Positions 11,101 through 20,234 are shown, counted from the first letter of the stretch. The stretch: 23,575 nt of DNA from Mnemiopsis leidyi (GCA_000226015.1 JH155439.1:1-23575), one strand, 5' to 3'. Notes: a model not told the origin generated them from the sequence alone. Translations and numbers: made by a program.

Positions 11101-11279
11101 AGATGTACGACGATTATAATGACCGGCCTCCCCCTCCCTCGGTTAGTTTAAACTTATACAAGGTACATTGTACATTTGTGGTGATTAAGTTAACTTTGTG
11201 TTCATGTGTAAACTGTATCCGTGCTCAATTACTTCTGTTCAATATTGATGGTAACCAGCGTTCAGGACACGTAATCTGA
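5194..11279 (+). CDS. ACSBG: Bubblegum-type long-chain fatty acid-CoA ligase, 5'-partial, 14 exons
   Basis: The product activates long or very long fatty acids to acyl-CoA through an acyl-AMP intermediate. Exons by phase and similarity: 5194-5399, 5767-5875, 6037-6140, 6687-6812, 7012-7218, 7336-7409, 7864-7905, 8995-9049, 9307-9427, 9587-9748, 10041-10171, 10322-10496, 10777-10874, 10992-11279. Landmarks in order: [17 protein letters not shown]-binding signature [10 protein letters not shown] (6111-6140); [62 protein letters not shown]; and [11 protein letters not shown], which carries the C-domain lysine region. Phases join throughout. About 630 residues are visible; family members usually have roughly 650-720, so the first 100 or so are missing. 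The family's GAAP motif reads AAAP here. The C-terminus runs beyond the usual end (ADIIAEMY). The ACSBG assignment is firm; ACSBG1 and ACSBG2 cannot be told apart. Confidence 0.93.
5737..5784 (+). repeat. 24-bp tandem duplication of a splice acceptor
   Basis: Two 24-bp copies (5737-5760 and 5761-5784), differing at two bases, each carry a pyrimidine tract, CAG and the first exon bases gttaaacc. Acceptors therefore end at 5742 and 5766, exactly 24 nt apart and in frame. Using the upstream one adds eight residues (VKPQLLFQ) to the ACSBG protein. The downstream start fits family spacing better. Confidence 0.85.
5876..6036 (+). other. Probable GC-AG intron of ACSBG
   Basis: Protein continuity (WATFMKIG, then [10 protein letters not shown]) puts the donor after 5875, where the intron begins GCATGT behind ...ATAG, and the acceptor at 6036 (tatgcag). 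The local GT at 5879-5880 joined to this acceptor would create an in-frame stop. It works only with a weaker acceptor at 6040. The GC donor has a good remaining match to the U1 consensus (AG|GCAxGT). Confidence 0.65.
6141..6686 (+). other. ACSBG intron, nothing else seen
   Basis: A 546-nt intron with a clear donor (aag|gtaact) and acceptor (cttcag). No repeats or coding similarity were noticed. Confidence 0.7.
7684..8011. promoter_or_regulatory. Cluster of CACGTG and TGACGTCA sites in ACSBG introns
   Basis: E-box-type CACGTG occurs at 7684, 7770, 7790 and 7998. CRE-type TGACGTCA occurs at 7759, 7992 and 8002. The last two CREs and the last E-box overlap in a perfect 22-bp palindrome (7990-8011). 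The sites lie on both sides of the 42-nt exon 7864-7905. ATF/CREB bZIP and bHLH-zip factors bind such sites in animals; an intronic enhancer or alternative promoter is inference only. Confidence 0.4.
7864..7905 (+). other. 42-nt phase-neutral ACSBG exon that repeats the tail of the previous exon
   Basis: The exon is bounded by ctctctag and gtatga. Read in phase it gives [14 protein letters not shown], while the previous exon (7336-7409) ends [11 protein letters not shown]. Both end in phase 2 with the same codon remnant AG, and the next exon (8995) supplies the A. The 42-nt exon can therefore be kept or skipped without a frame change. In the family this stretch occurs once, directly before LVFNKI. 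Skipping gives the more standard protein; inclusion would insert 14 residues. Confidence 0.7.
7906..8994 (+). other. Large ACSBG intron with an X-box-like site
   Basis: A 1089-nt intron with no coding similarity. It starts next to the CRE/E-box palindrome. At 8563-8576 it holds GTTGTCATGGCAAC, which fits the RFX-factor X-box pattern GTHNYYATRRNAAC at every position. Whether either site is functional is unknown. Confidence 0.5.
9091..9210. repeat. 45-bp intronic tandem repeat, 2.7 copies
   Basis: Two identical 45-bp units (9091-9135 and 9136-9180) are followed by a third (9181-9210) that lacks 15 internal bases. All lie in the ACSBG intron 9050-9306. Identity of the first two copies implies recent duplication. 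Confidence 0.9.
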
Positions 11280-11401
11280 TGTTTGTTGGGAAAAATCTCA
11301 GCTTTTATTGGACACCAAATTTATTCGCAAACTGTTCAGAACTCAAGATTCGAGGCCTTGATTTTCAGGGTTCCCCTTTAGGTAAAACTTGATGATGTGG
11401 T

Positions 11402-11407
11402 AATAAA
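11402..11407 (+). terminator. Candidate ACSBG poly(A) signal AATAAA
   Basis: AATAAA lies about 120 nt after the TGA at 11277-11279. It supports reading the last exon through to this stop rather than splicing onward. It depends on position only; no cleavage site was verified. Confidence 0.5.
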
Positions 11408-11752
11408 GGGTTCTACGTGTAAAATTTTTACTGAAGACCATGACAAACTATTTTATTTTGAAACAAATAGGGATCAGTAGTTTTGGTTCATTAAAAGCGA
11501 TGTGTTGGCCAAGGTTAAATACTGTACCAGGATTGTCAGGGCGCTGTCATTTTTTTTTTTTAAATCTCAAAATTTAGAATTAGGTCAATACACAATATAA
11601 AATCATGTTACATATGATTCAAAAGAATTAATGCTGACCCTCATCCCGGCTAAACCTGGAAACACGCTTAAAAGCATAATGACACCAGGGCCGTCCTAGA
11701 AAATTCAGTAAAAACAAATAACTCAAAAATAACAAATCTGCTCTGTGAAACT

Positions 11753-12694
11753 TCAAACACGCTGGACTTTCCCAGATTTAATCATGAATATTGAATCTGG
11801 TTCGTCCTTTCTTTTCTGTCTTAGATCTTGTATTAGTGTCCTTCTAGCTATACGCTCTTCCCTTGATCTGTCAGGCGTTATAAAAATGTTCTTGTAAGTG
11901 TCCGATTGACGAAGATTCGAAGATTTTGCCAAAAGGGCTGAGACAACGCAAGAAGTGGGGAACGAAACTTTAACTGGTCTTACAGACCCACTTACTGACT
12001 TCCCGACTCTGCACGGAATACTGAACATAGGCTTCTCTCCAAGCTGAGAGAAGATATCTGACACACTCTTATTGAGAGTGTGTCAGAGATCTTCATCGTT
12101 CTTCTCAACCAGTCCATGAATCATAATGTTTCTGCTCCTGTCTTCAGTATCATGTATTCTCTTAACTACAGTTTGCAGTTTTTTCGGGGATAGTGCAGTA
12201 GCACATGACGAGGCAACTACTCCTGCGTAGGACTGAACTTCCTTTTGAACAGTTTCTTTAAAACTCTGCACACTCTCCTGTTCCTTCTTTATGAGCTGAG
12301 CTTGTAACTCGATAATTGTTCTCTGATCCTCGACTTTTTCCTTCAGCAGAGACTTGTTCTCTACATCTGCACTGCACACCTGAGTTTCAAGATCAGCAGC
12401 ACCCTGTATCTGGCTAGCAGCACGTTCCAAAATATCAATAGCAGTCCCAAGCCACTCAGCTAAAGTATTCTTGTTAACAGATCTTGATATAGCCTCTTCA
12501 TTTATACTGCCATCAACTGGGAATGCAGATTTAGGAGTTAAAGAACGAATTTTATCCTTAAACTGTTCCATCGATGAAAGTAAATGTGCTGCACTGAGTT
12601 TGCTAAAAACATCTGAACCGCCAGTTTCATTCAAAGATGTGTCAAGGGCGTTGACTGTTTCATCCCGACGCTTAGAAGAGCTCATCACATTCAC
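11753..12694 (-). pseudogene. LINE ORF1-type coiled-coil/RNA-binding protein, one in-frame stop
   Basis: From the ATG at 12694 to the stop at 11753 the frame is open for 313 codons except for one TGA (12085-12083). Residues about 105-160 form a charged, heptad-like coiled coil (KEKVEDQRTIIELQAQLIKKEQ). Then comes RSRNIMIHGLVEKNDED, the stop, and SDIFSQLGEKP, with later VRPVKVSF and a basic end PDRSREERIARRTLIQDLRQ. This order matches ORF1 proteins of non-LTR elements in invertebrates, which bind RNA through an RRM-like fold and help retrotransposition. The frame is the same on both sides of the stop, so one recent change broke it, unless the stop is read through. Family recognition is from motif pattern, not a search. 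Confidence 0.75.
12050..12094. repeat. 45-nt hairpin containing the ORF1 stop codon
   Basis: Two 20-base arms with a single mismatch flank a 5-base loop; the inner 13 pairs are perfect (tctgacacactct with its complement). On the coding minus strand the stem includes the in-frame TGA. It could be a template-switch mutation or an RNA structure. Confidence 0.85.
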
Positions 12695-13084
12695 TGCTCA
12701 AAAATGTACTTGGAAAATGTATACAGGATGTATAGTACACGAACCAAACAAGTCGCAGTGAGTGCAGCGTAGAATTATCTGCTCTCTAATCAGTGCTGAT
12801 AAGAGCGACTAAAACCGTTGCGAAATAAAACTGCACTACACACTAATAAAACTATATTCTCATAATTATATCGTATTTTCAACTTTCATCAAAATCCACG
12901 GCCCGGTAAGACCTAACAACATTCACTCTACAGGAGTGGAAGATACGGTGCTGCCCATACAGAACTCTTTAACATCTCTCAGCTTAGACGGCAGGTTAGA
13001 ATTATATAGAACTTAGAAGTACTATACTATTACATCTATCTAAAATATAGAAACTTACTTATCTAAAACCAATAGTTAATTCAC
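12695..13084. other. Unassigned intergenic DNA
   Basis: The part next to 12694 is probably the 5' UTR of the retroposed ORF1 copy. No coding or RNA gene is seen. Confidence 0.4.
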
Positions 13085-13280
13085 GGCAAGGCGGTGTGCT
13101 GGTTTCTTTTAGGCCTCCCATTCAGCAGAGGTTCGATCCCTGGTTGTGGCAGGTCGGCCAGTCTGAGTAACCAGACTGTTTTGATACAGCTTCGGTTGGA
13201 AATGCACACTCTCTGGCTCATAGTTTTTGAGATTAAACCAGCTACAGCCGGTTTAGTGCCTCGGTACGGAGTGGTTTAGG
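13085..13280 (+). mobile_element. Possible tRNA-derived SINE
   Basis: Positions 13130-13140 read GGTTCGATCCC, an exact pol III B-box. About 40 bases upstream, gcggtgtgctggttt is a weak A-box-like stretch, so the spacing resembles a tRNA-related SINE head, followed by a body of unknown origin. No cloverleaf can be folded, so it is not a functional tRNA. I saw no second copy in the window, and end points are approximate. Confidence 0.35.
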
Positions 13281-13289
13281 GTTTAAGAC

Positions 13290-14372
13290 AAGGAGATGAG
13301 CACTTCACGCTATCCAATCTAAGTGCGCGACATAAATTTGCATTTTGCATTGCAGATTTTTTATTACCGCGAAATTGGGTGCATACCTGCATCATGCATG
13401 TACATTGTACCGATAATGTTTTTCATACTTTTAAGCTTCTAGAAAATGACGATGTTTTGCAAATAAAGCAGTTCATCATTAATCTTGTATAATTACTCCA
13501 ACCGCCTACTCTTCTGCCTACTAAACGATTTGTACGTTGTTTTGCTAAGCCATATTTTTCATTAAATACCTTGAAGAAATATACAGCAATGATCAATAGA
13601 TAATAAGCTCATACGTCTCTCCATCCTAGTGAACATTTATACTGATTATACTGTACACCGTTCTTGGTCGCACCCAAATGTATATTGTATTATCTTAGGG
13701 AGGATTTAAATGCAGAATAAAACTGTCTTAGGTCATTATGTCAAGCAATAAATTGCTCGAAATGATAACACGTGCCTTTCAAGTGTGCTACTTAAAAATG
13801 ATCGTTAAAGAAAGTCTCTTGGAGAGCGACTATCAAGATTAGCAGGATGACTTAAACAAGGAGAATTGAGGAGACTTTAGATTATTCCTCATTATGATGA
13901 TATGCTAATTACATTAGAATATATTCCAGTATGATAAGAGCAAATCAAATCACGCGAATTTCCAGATAAGAGATAAAAGCAAATTAGTCATACTTACCCA
14001 TAAATTTTGACACAAAACTTAATTGATAAATCTGATATCAGTTGACCAGCATGAATCCATTTACACTACCAAAACTCAAAAGCTTGCATTAAAACTAAAA
14101 CCGACATTAACACTTACCTAATGTCAGGCAGCAGCAGCCGGATTGGGATCAGCAAAACCAGATATACGACAACCACAGACTCCAGACGTCCCTACAGGTA
14201 CAAAAATTCGGTAATAATTGCTTCATCCCATCAGATGCCCTGATAATTACATACCTGTCAGTTAATATTGTAACTAATTAGTATGTCGAATACAGACCTT
14301 GACAGTAATACAGTATCCTTGATGCCTAGGATTTGTGAACTTTCACCATCCAGATTATGGTAGATTGTAGAC
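13290..14372. other. Gene-free stretch
   Basis: AT-rich, with stops in all frames. No protein similarity, repeat or RNA gene was recognised between the SINE-like piece and the DNA transposon. Confidence 0.5.
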
Positions 14373-14931
14373 GTGCAGTGTAGGAACCGACCGGATATCC
14401 GGCTGAATCCGGTTCCGGCCGGATATCCGGCTTCAAAATCCGGTTCCGGTTCCGGTCCGGTTACAAAACCATTTGCCGGATTTTAACCGGAAATAAAATT
14501 TTTTCAAATCACATTTAAAAAAAATTCAAATCACATAACTGGGACCAGTCCCATTAACTGGGACCAGTCCCACTGACTGGGACCAGTCTCACTAACTGGG
14601 ACCAGTCCCACTAACTGGGACCAGTCCCACTAACTGGGACCAGTCCAACTTACTGGGACCAGTCTTACTAACTGGGACCAGTCCCACTTACTGGGACTAG
14701 TTCCACTAACTGGGACCAGTCCAACTCATCAAATTTTCAGTTTCAAAAATTTATTATCGATCAAAAAACGACCGATATAGAATTTCCGGCCAAATCCGAC
14801 TACCCAAATGTTTTGATAAAAAACACCTGTTTCCGGTCCGGCAAAATCCGGCTAACCGGAAATAAGATCCATTTCCGGCCGTTTCCGGTCCGGCGGCCAA
14901 AATTCTGGACCGGTCGGTTCCTAGTGCAGTG
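14373..14931. mobile_element. Non-autonomous DNA transposon (MITE), hAT-like, with 8-bp target duplication
   Basis: The element spans 14381-14923 (543 bp). It begins taggaaccgaccgg and ends with the exact reverse complement, ccggtcggttccta. The direct repeat gtgcagtg flanks it on both sides (14373-14380 and 14924-14931). An 8-bp duplication and TAGG ends fit the hAT superfamily; other 8-bp-duplicating groups are not excluded. Both subterminal arms are crowded with CCGG (12 by my count on the left, 9 on the right), like transposase-binding subterminal repeats of hAT elements. There is no transposase ORF, so it would need an autonomous partner. Confidence 0.87.
14538..14727. repeat. Ten 19-bp tandem repeats inside the MITE
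   Basis: Exactly ten units of actgggaccagtcccacta with one to three substitutions each fill the centre of the element. Each unit holds overlapping short inverted repeats (ggga with tccc; actgg with ccagt), so a single strand could fold into a row of small hairpins. Confidence 0.93.
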
Positions 14932-15708
14932 TCTTTATGGGGGGATTTTTAGATTTGACAAGTTGTGGATACTGGTTACATCTTGTCAGTTAAGTTTATG
15001 CCAATTACCTATTTTGATTTAAGATATAAATTTTTCGGCCATTTTCAAACAAAATTCCATCATGTAAAGCTAGCAAGTGTAAATTTAACGAATATACGAG
15101 GTTTAGAAATGAAAAACTCGCATTTTCACGGAACCGCGTCTAGCAGATGTCCTACAAAAGGAACGTAAAAAAATCGAGTTTTAAAAAACACGCGAACATG
15201 CTCTAGTTCAATTAACCGATCTTGAAGTCTTCTCTGAAATGTAATTGTTTACAGTTAACTAAATTTGAGTAATGAAGATTCGCATGACGGCATGACATCT
15301 TCATCAGTACAAGTTCCCATTGCCCACATCCACTGGTCAATAGATTACTACGACTAGCTAACTAGGTAGATTATATCACTGTGGTCGTGGTAAGTAGATT
15401 GGCTCTTATCACCTCAACCCTATCTTTTGTGGTGAATGTGCTTACTGCGCTGGTGTAATCTCCAGTGTGCTGCAAGTACTTATACCTTATCAAAACTTGA
15501 AACTCGGATAGTTTCAGTCAATTTTTTCGTTTTCTTTGATTTGCAGAGCCATTTCTAATTGAGCCTTACTGCATCATTTCCCGGGCTGTTTTTTGATATT
15601 GGCTTTTAAGATTAAATCTTTTGCTCTGGCATTTCTGGATTTGAACTTGCCAATTTCGACCGTGTACAGTGATTGTGATGCGAGGTTACCAACTGTAACT
15701 ACGCAGCC
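14932..15708. other. Upstream region of the VCA gene, nothing recognised
   Basis: No exon with WAVE, WASP or other similarity was recognised. An in-frame TGA at 15676-15678 precedes the chosen ATG, so this stretch probably holds the promoter and 5' UTR. Confidence 0.4.
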
Positions 15709-18658
15709 ATGTCAAGAGGTGGGGCCGATGAACCAACAAGAAGTAGAGCTAGAACTTCCAGACGAAAAGAAGTTAGGAAGTTAGAACGAAGTTTATCTTC
15801 TACAGCGGCTATCACCAAGATGAGGATACCTTGTCCTACTTTAGGTCGTGGTTTAGGCATGATCTCACCTGGGAGGATAGCACAAAACCAGTCTGAACTT
15901 TTTCATCGCTCTAGAGACTTAACTGTTAGTTGTGATCGTTTTGTTATCGAACAGGTTCACTTGAACAATTCTCACCTTAAATCGCTGTACTTATTAAATA
16001 TCTTTTAAAAATATAAGATGAAATAGAATCAATCGAAATTTTTACACTTTTCATCAGAAAACAAGTGCAAAACCGGTGAATTTAATTTAATTCTGTCCCA
16101 TTAAACGCCACCAATCCAAATAGTACAGGGTAGCATACTCTCCATGGCTCTCTTTGAAATAGTTACATTTGCGGAAGTGAAACTAATGGGTGCAGGTGTA
16201 GTGTATATATGAAAGCTGATGGGTATTGGTTAAGCAAATTAGCTCATATGGGCTAGTTTTGTAGTACTGATGTGCACTGTACTTTTACTACGTACAAAAT
16301 TACAAAAGTACATAATATGTTCTGAGTACTTGAAATTGTCAACGTATACTGTCTACAAACAGAGGGATCGCTTGAACATAGCGTAAGTCTGCAATTTTCC
16401 GTAAACTGAAGTTGCTTTGTACGTACTCTTGTGACGTTTATTTCGTATTTCAAAGCTTTCATTACGGATCATAAAATGATATAGAAACTTACCGAAATAT
16501 GATTTTGAATGTCTTTCATGTTCTCAAAAAATTAGGCACTTTGAACTTAACTTAATTCAACTTACTCAATTTTATTTTTCAGAGCGGAGATAGATATTCT
16601 GCAGACCCGAACGACAGTGAGTGATTCTCGATTTCACATCTTTAGTCAAAAAATAATGTACGCAGTAGTGTGTACAATCTTGCAAAACATGTATATTGTA
16701 AGCAGGATGAAGTATACAAAATGTACTTTAAATGTTCACTCTGAATTGTACACTCTAAACTTTACACTCTGAAATGTACTCTGAAATGTACACTCTAAAA
16801 TGTACACTCTAAAATATACGCTCTAAAATGTACACTCTAATATGTACACTCTAAAATGTACACTCTACAATGTACACTCTAGAATGTACACTCCGAAATG
16901 TACACTCTGAAATGTACACTCTGAAATGTACACTCTGAAATGTACACTCTGAAATGTACACTCTGAAATGTAAACTCTGAAATGTACTCTCTGAAATGTA
17001 CACTCTGAAATGTAAACTCTGAAATGTACACTCTAAAATTTACTCTCTAAAATGTACACTATGAAATGTACACTCTAAAATGTACACCCTCAAATGTTCA
17101 CTCTGAAATATACACTCTGAAATGTACTCTCTGAAATATACACTCTGAAATATACACTCTATCTCTGTAACATTTCCTTGTTTCAGCTCCGTTCTCGCTG
17201 GACGACTTACCGCCTCCTCCTGAAGATTTACTAGACACGTTAGAAGAATCTCCATTTCCTACTTCTACTACACCTTATAGAGTAAGTCTTCTTCATTAAT
17301 TACTTATGATAAAACCTCTGTCTTCCAGTAATACAGAACGTTGATATACAATAGTGTAATGTTTCTCATAATCACCAATTTCTAATTTCAGCAGATTCCA
17401 GCAGCCCCATCACCGCCCCAAGATTACTACGATCCTCTGCCCCCGCGAGTCGCGCGCTACAACACACCGATTTCGGAACAGATCGCGCAGAAATCATCTC
17501 CACTTAGCAACCCATCTCCGGTTTTAAACCAACTTGAACGAAGTGTCTCTAAACCGCCAAGGTATATCTGTCTATTTTCCCTTGTCTCGGTTTTTAAAGT
17601 AGCAGAATATCCTTGTACACGGATAAGAAGTGAAATAATTCCAGTATTGGTTGAGACTGAAGAGTATTACACTATGACATCATCCTAACAGTCAAACTCT
17701 GTATAACAAGGCTCAATTACGCCTGTCAGCACACTAATTCCAACGCCTTGGCTTACCAAGGAGTTAAAGCCATAGAGCTCACAACACCTAGCTTTCTTAT
17801 TGCACATCATAACAGTTTATGAGAAATTATATCCTTTCTCCCTCGCAGCACGCAGTCACCTGCGCCTCAGTCAGATTTGTTGGCGGCAATACGATCCGGA
17901 ATAAATCTGCGGCCCATGAAGGTTGGTGATTATACCGTACGATGTGGCTTGACTATTGACAAGTTTCTTCTGGTTGTAAATTATGCTATTGTCTAGCTAG
18001 CACGATGGTGTTTGCCCAGAAGTGATATTTGGAACACGCAAATTCTAATTTGTGATTTTATGCGCGCGCACGTACATATATTTTACTCACAAACTGGATT
18101 TGATAGCACATTTCTCGTCGTTTGACTGGACAAAATTTTAAACGTAATTTGTTTCAATTCAAATGCCTGCTTCACATGCAAGAGCAGAGTTGAGTATGTT
18201 AGCATGTTATATATGGCAAGTTTGGAATATTTCTGACGTAGAACTATGAAATTTCCGCTGAGAACTTTGACCCTGGCTGGTATTAACTTGTCTTAAATAG
18301 AGGGATCTTGGAAGGTGGCTTGAAGATGCCTAGATACGCATTTTGTAATTTCGATGTTAACAATGAGTTCTTTAAGACAGAACATCGTCTTTAATCAGCT
18401 ATGCTACAGCATATTACTGTAAATATGCACTTTCGCAAAACGAATTGGTTAAAGTTGATACGCTTTTCAAACCAAGAAAAATCATTTCAGCGACCTCAAG
18501 AGAAAGAACCGAGCCCTCCTCAGCCGACCCTTTTCCACGATGTCGCATCAATTCTACAACGTAGAAAGTTTCTTATGGGAGACATGTGCGATGGGGCAAG
18601 TGACAGCGATTCAGAAACTGATGGGGAATGGGATGATGAAGACGATAGCTGGAACTAG
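15709..18658 (+). CDS. WASP/WAVE-family Arp2/3 activator with C-terminal VCA module, six exons
   Basis: Proteins of this type bind monomeric actin and the Arp2/3 complex to start branched actin filaments. Exons: 15709-15954, 16583-16616 (34-nt microexon), 17187-17281, 17392-17561, 17849-17921, 18491-18658; phases join throughout, giving about 262 residues. The N-terminal 82 residues are basic and unrecognised. Then come proline-rich segments (DLPPPPEDLL; PSPPQDYYDPLPPR), a WH2 helix and LRPMK motif (DLLAAIRSGINLRPMK), a central helix (HDVASILQRRKFL) and an acidic tail with a penultimate Trp (DDEDDSWN). The central helix resembles WAVE (DVATILSRR type). WAVE's SHD and WASP's WH1 domain are not visible, so this is a divergent member or an incomplete model. 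The first exon is least certain: it joins in phase, but another 5' exon is possible. Confidence 0.8.
16731..17160. repeat. 14-bp minisatellite in a VCA-gene intron, about 30 copies
   Basis: The unit aatgtacactctga is repeated for about 430 bp with variants (aaatgtacactcta near the left, aatatacactctga near the right, some units shortened). It ends only about 26 bp before the acceptor of exon 17187-17281, so branch point and pyrimidine tract are squeezed in between. Confidence 0.93.
17922..18490 (+). other. Intron between WH2 exon and acidic exon
   Basis: A 569-nt intron of the VCA gene (aag|gttggt to tttcag). No further feature was recognised. Confidence 0.6.
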
Positions 18659-19428
18659 GAGAGACCTGTTGTCTCACGTGATTTTTGTGGTTTCTCCGCG
18701 TTTGGACTTCGATTTCTCTAAGAGTGTTCTAAATTTAGTTGTAAAATAAGTATTAACGATCTTGTTTCAAAGTTTATGAGAATAATGTGAGTTTGAAATA
18801 TCTGTGTTAAGTTTATGAATGTATTTGTTTCTTATTTTACAAATTTTCACTTCATTTAGAGATAAGAGCAGTGCTTACAATTCGATACACAGTCTTACCA
18901 TTTGACAAAATTGTTCAATAACCTGTAAGATCTGATTCATGTTAAAGTTAGGTGCTTGAAACATTATATTCAGCTTCAATTCATGATTTGAAATTGCTTC
19001 CACAACTCATTACCATGTTCATTGAAGATATCATAGTTTGCTTTTATCTAATTTTTTACAATTTAATGCGATATAGAAACAATTAAATCAGCCCATGATT
19101 GCTAATGCTGTATTGTATGAGGCATTTAGCTAACTCTATAAATTCTATTGGTTTTATTTTCACTCAGGGGATTTTATCGGGATTTATTGTAAGAATTTAT
19201 TATGCCAAGTCGAAGATTCAGTCCATAAAATCAGTTTATGATATGAGTTTATGTAATTAAATCTAAAATTTATTTCATAAGTTTAATCCTTTAATTTCAA
19301 AATAACAACTCTGAACAGTTTTCTATATATATATAAGATATCCACTCTTTATTGAACTTATTAAATTTGTTTTATCTATTGAAGAAATTTCTTGATATTA
19401 TATCAACTCGCTTTGTTATTTAAATAAA
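18659..19428 (+). other. 3' UTR of the VCA gene with candidate poly(A) signal
   Basis: AT-rich sequence without coding potential follows the TAG at 18656-18658. AATAAA at 19423-19428 is a candidate poly(A) signal, about 145 bp from the opposing signal of the astacin gene. The transcript end was not verified. Confidence 0.4.
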
Positions 19429-19571
19429 ATTCAACTTTATCGGTATCTTTTTTCATTTATAGCACCGAGATTTATAGCTTAGCGTGACTTACGTAATTCA
19501 AAAACTGCAAAATCAGCTTCGAATGAAACATGCCGAATAATTGCAAAAATCGTTAATTATAGGTAATAGGT

Positions 19572-19577
19572 TTTATT
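19572..19577 (-). terminator. Candidate astacin-gene poly(A) signal
   Basis: TTTATT on the plus strand is AATAAA for the minus-strand astacin transcript. It faces the VCA-gene signal tail to tail. Confidence 0.4.
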
Positions 19578-19773
19578 GAACAAAACAAAAAATAGATAAA
19601 TATCAGTGTCTTCAACACGATACGAGCAGAAATCTCAGATTTCAAAAAAGCTCAGAGTAAGTTCATATCAGCATAGTTGTCAATTGTTAAATCCTCATTG
19701 AGGCAGTTATTATTAAGTTCCGTTAGGGATCATATCGGCACACTTCTTCTCACTCCATACTTCTGTCACGTCC
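19578..19773 (-). other. Tentative last exon of the astacin gene
   Basis: An acceptor (tgccccag) ends next to 19773. Joined in phase to the donor at 20321 it would give C-G-T and a TGA (19768-19766), ending the protein just after the catalytic domain. The pyrimidine tract is weak, and another acceptor in 19774-20234 is possible. Confidence 0.3.
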
Positions 19774-20234
19774 CTGGGGCAGATCAGTTAAGTTAACTAA
19801 TCTCTAACTCTTGAAACTGGTTTTTTAAAACTCTTACGACGCAAATTTTCTTGTGGCTATATGTTGATGATGATGTGGTTAAGACTGGACAGATGGACCT
19901 TCAAAATTAACTATATTTATCGAGTGTTTAACCCTATGCTTTTCCTGATTAAGTTGTTTAAAATCAGTTTAAGTTTGTCTGCTGGCAATGCAACGTTTGT
20001 AACTCAAATATTTACCAAAATGAAATATGATATAACAGACACACTGCTTAAGTTCAGTACTTACTCCTCCTTGATGCAGCGCCATGTGATTAGTCCAAAG
20101 AGGTAAGAGCATTCACCCCAATACCTCCGAGTGTACGTGTGAGTCGTGTTCACTATCTTACAATCTAAATAAAACCATGGTTTATTTTGAAGTGTACACG
20201 AGAATCAAACGTAATTTATAAAGCTCACTATTTC

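Larger units (their letters stand above)
11550..12694 (-). mobile_element. Retroposed ORF1-only LINE-derived copy with A-tail
   Basis: The minus strand carries a LINE ORF1 with about 190 nt of 3' sequence and then a run of 12 A (T12 at 11550-11561 on the plus strand), as expected for a reverse-transcribed poly(A) transcript. No ORF2 follows. The 5' border and a target-site duplication could not be fixed: I compared the left flank with sequence after 12694 and saw no clear direct repeat. Confidence 0.6.

Noticed and set aside
13085..13160. Functional tRNA gene
   Set aside because: Only the B-box is good; the acceptor and anticodon stems do not pair.
14813..15022. Plus-strand ORF over the right end of the MITE
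   Set aside because: It begins inside the transposon arm and has no transposase similarity.
17040..17255. Minus-strand open stretch with repeated CIFQS-like units
   Set aside because: It is the 14-bp minisatellite read in frame; the periodic peptide follows from the repeat.
19700..19790. Possible ShK-like cysteine pattern (ICPRDVTEVWSEKKC) downstream of the astacin domain
   Set aside because: The frame needed cannot be reached from the astacin donor without crossing a stop, and the cysteine pattern is incomplete.
19861..20106. Plus-strand open stretch of 81 codons
   Set aside because: No recognisable motif and no splice context. It lies opposite the last intron of the astacin gene.
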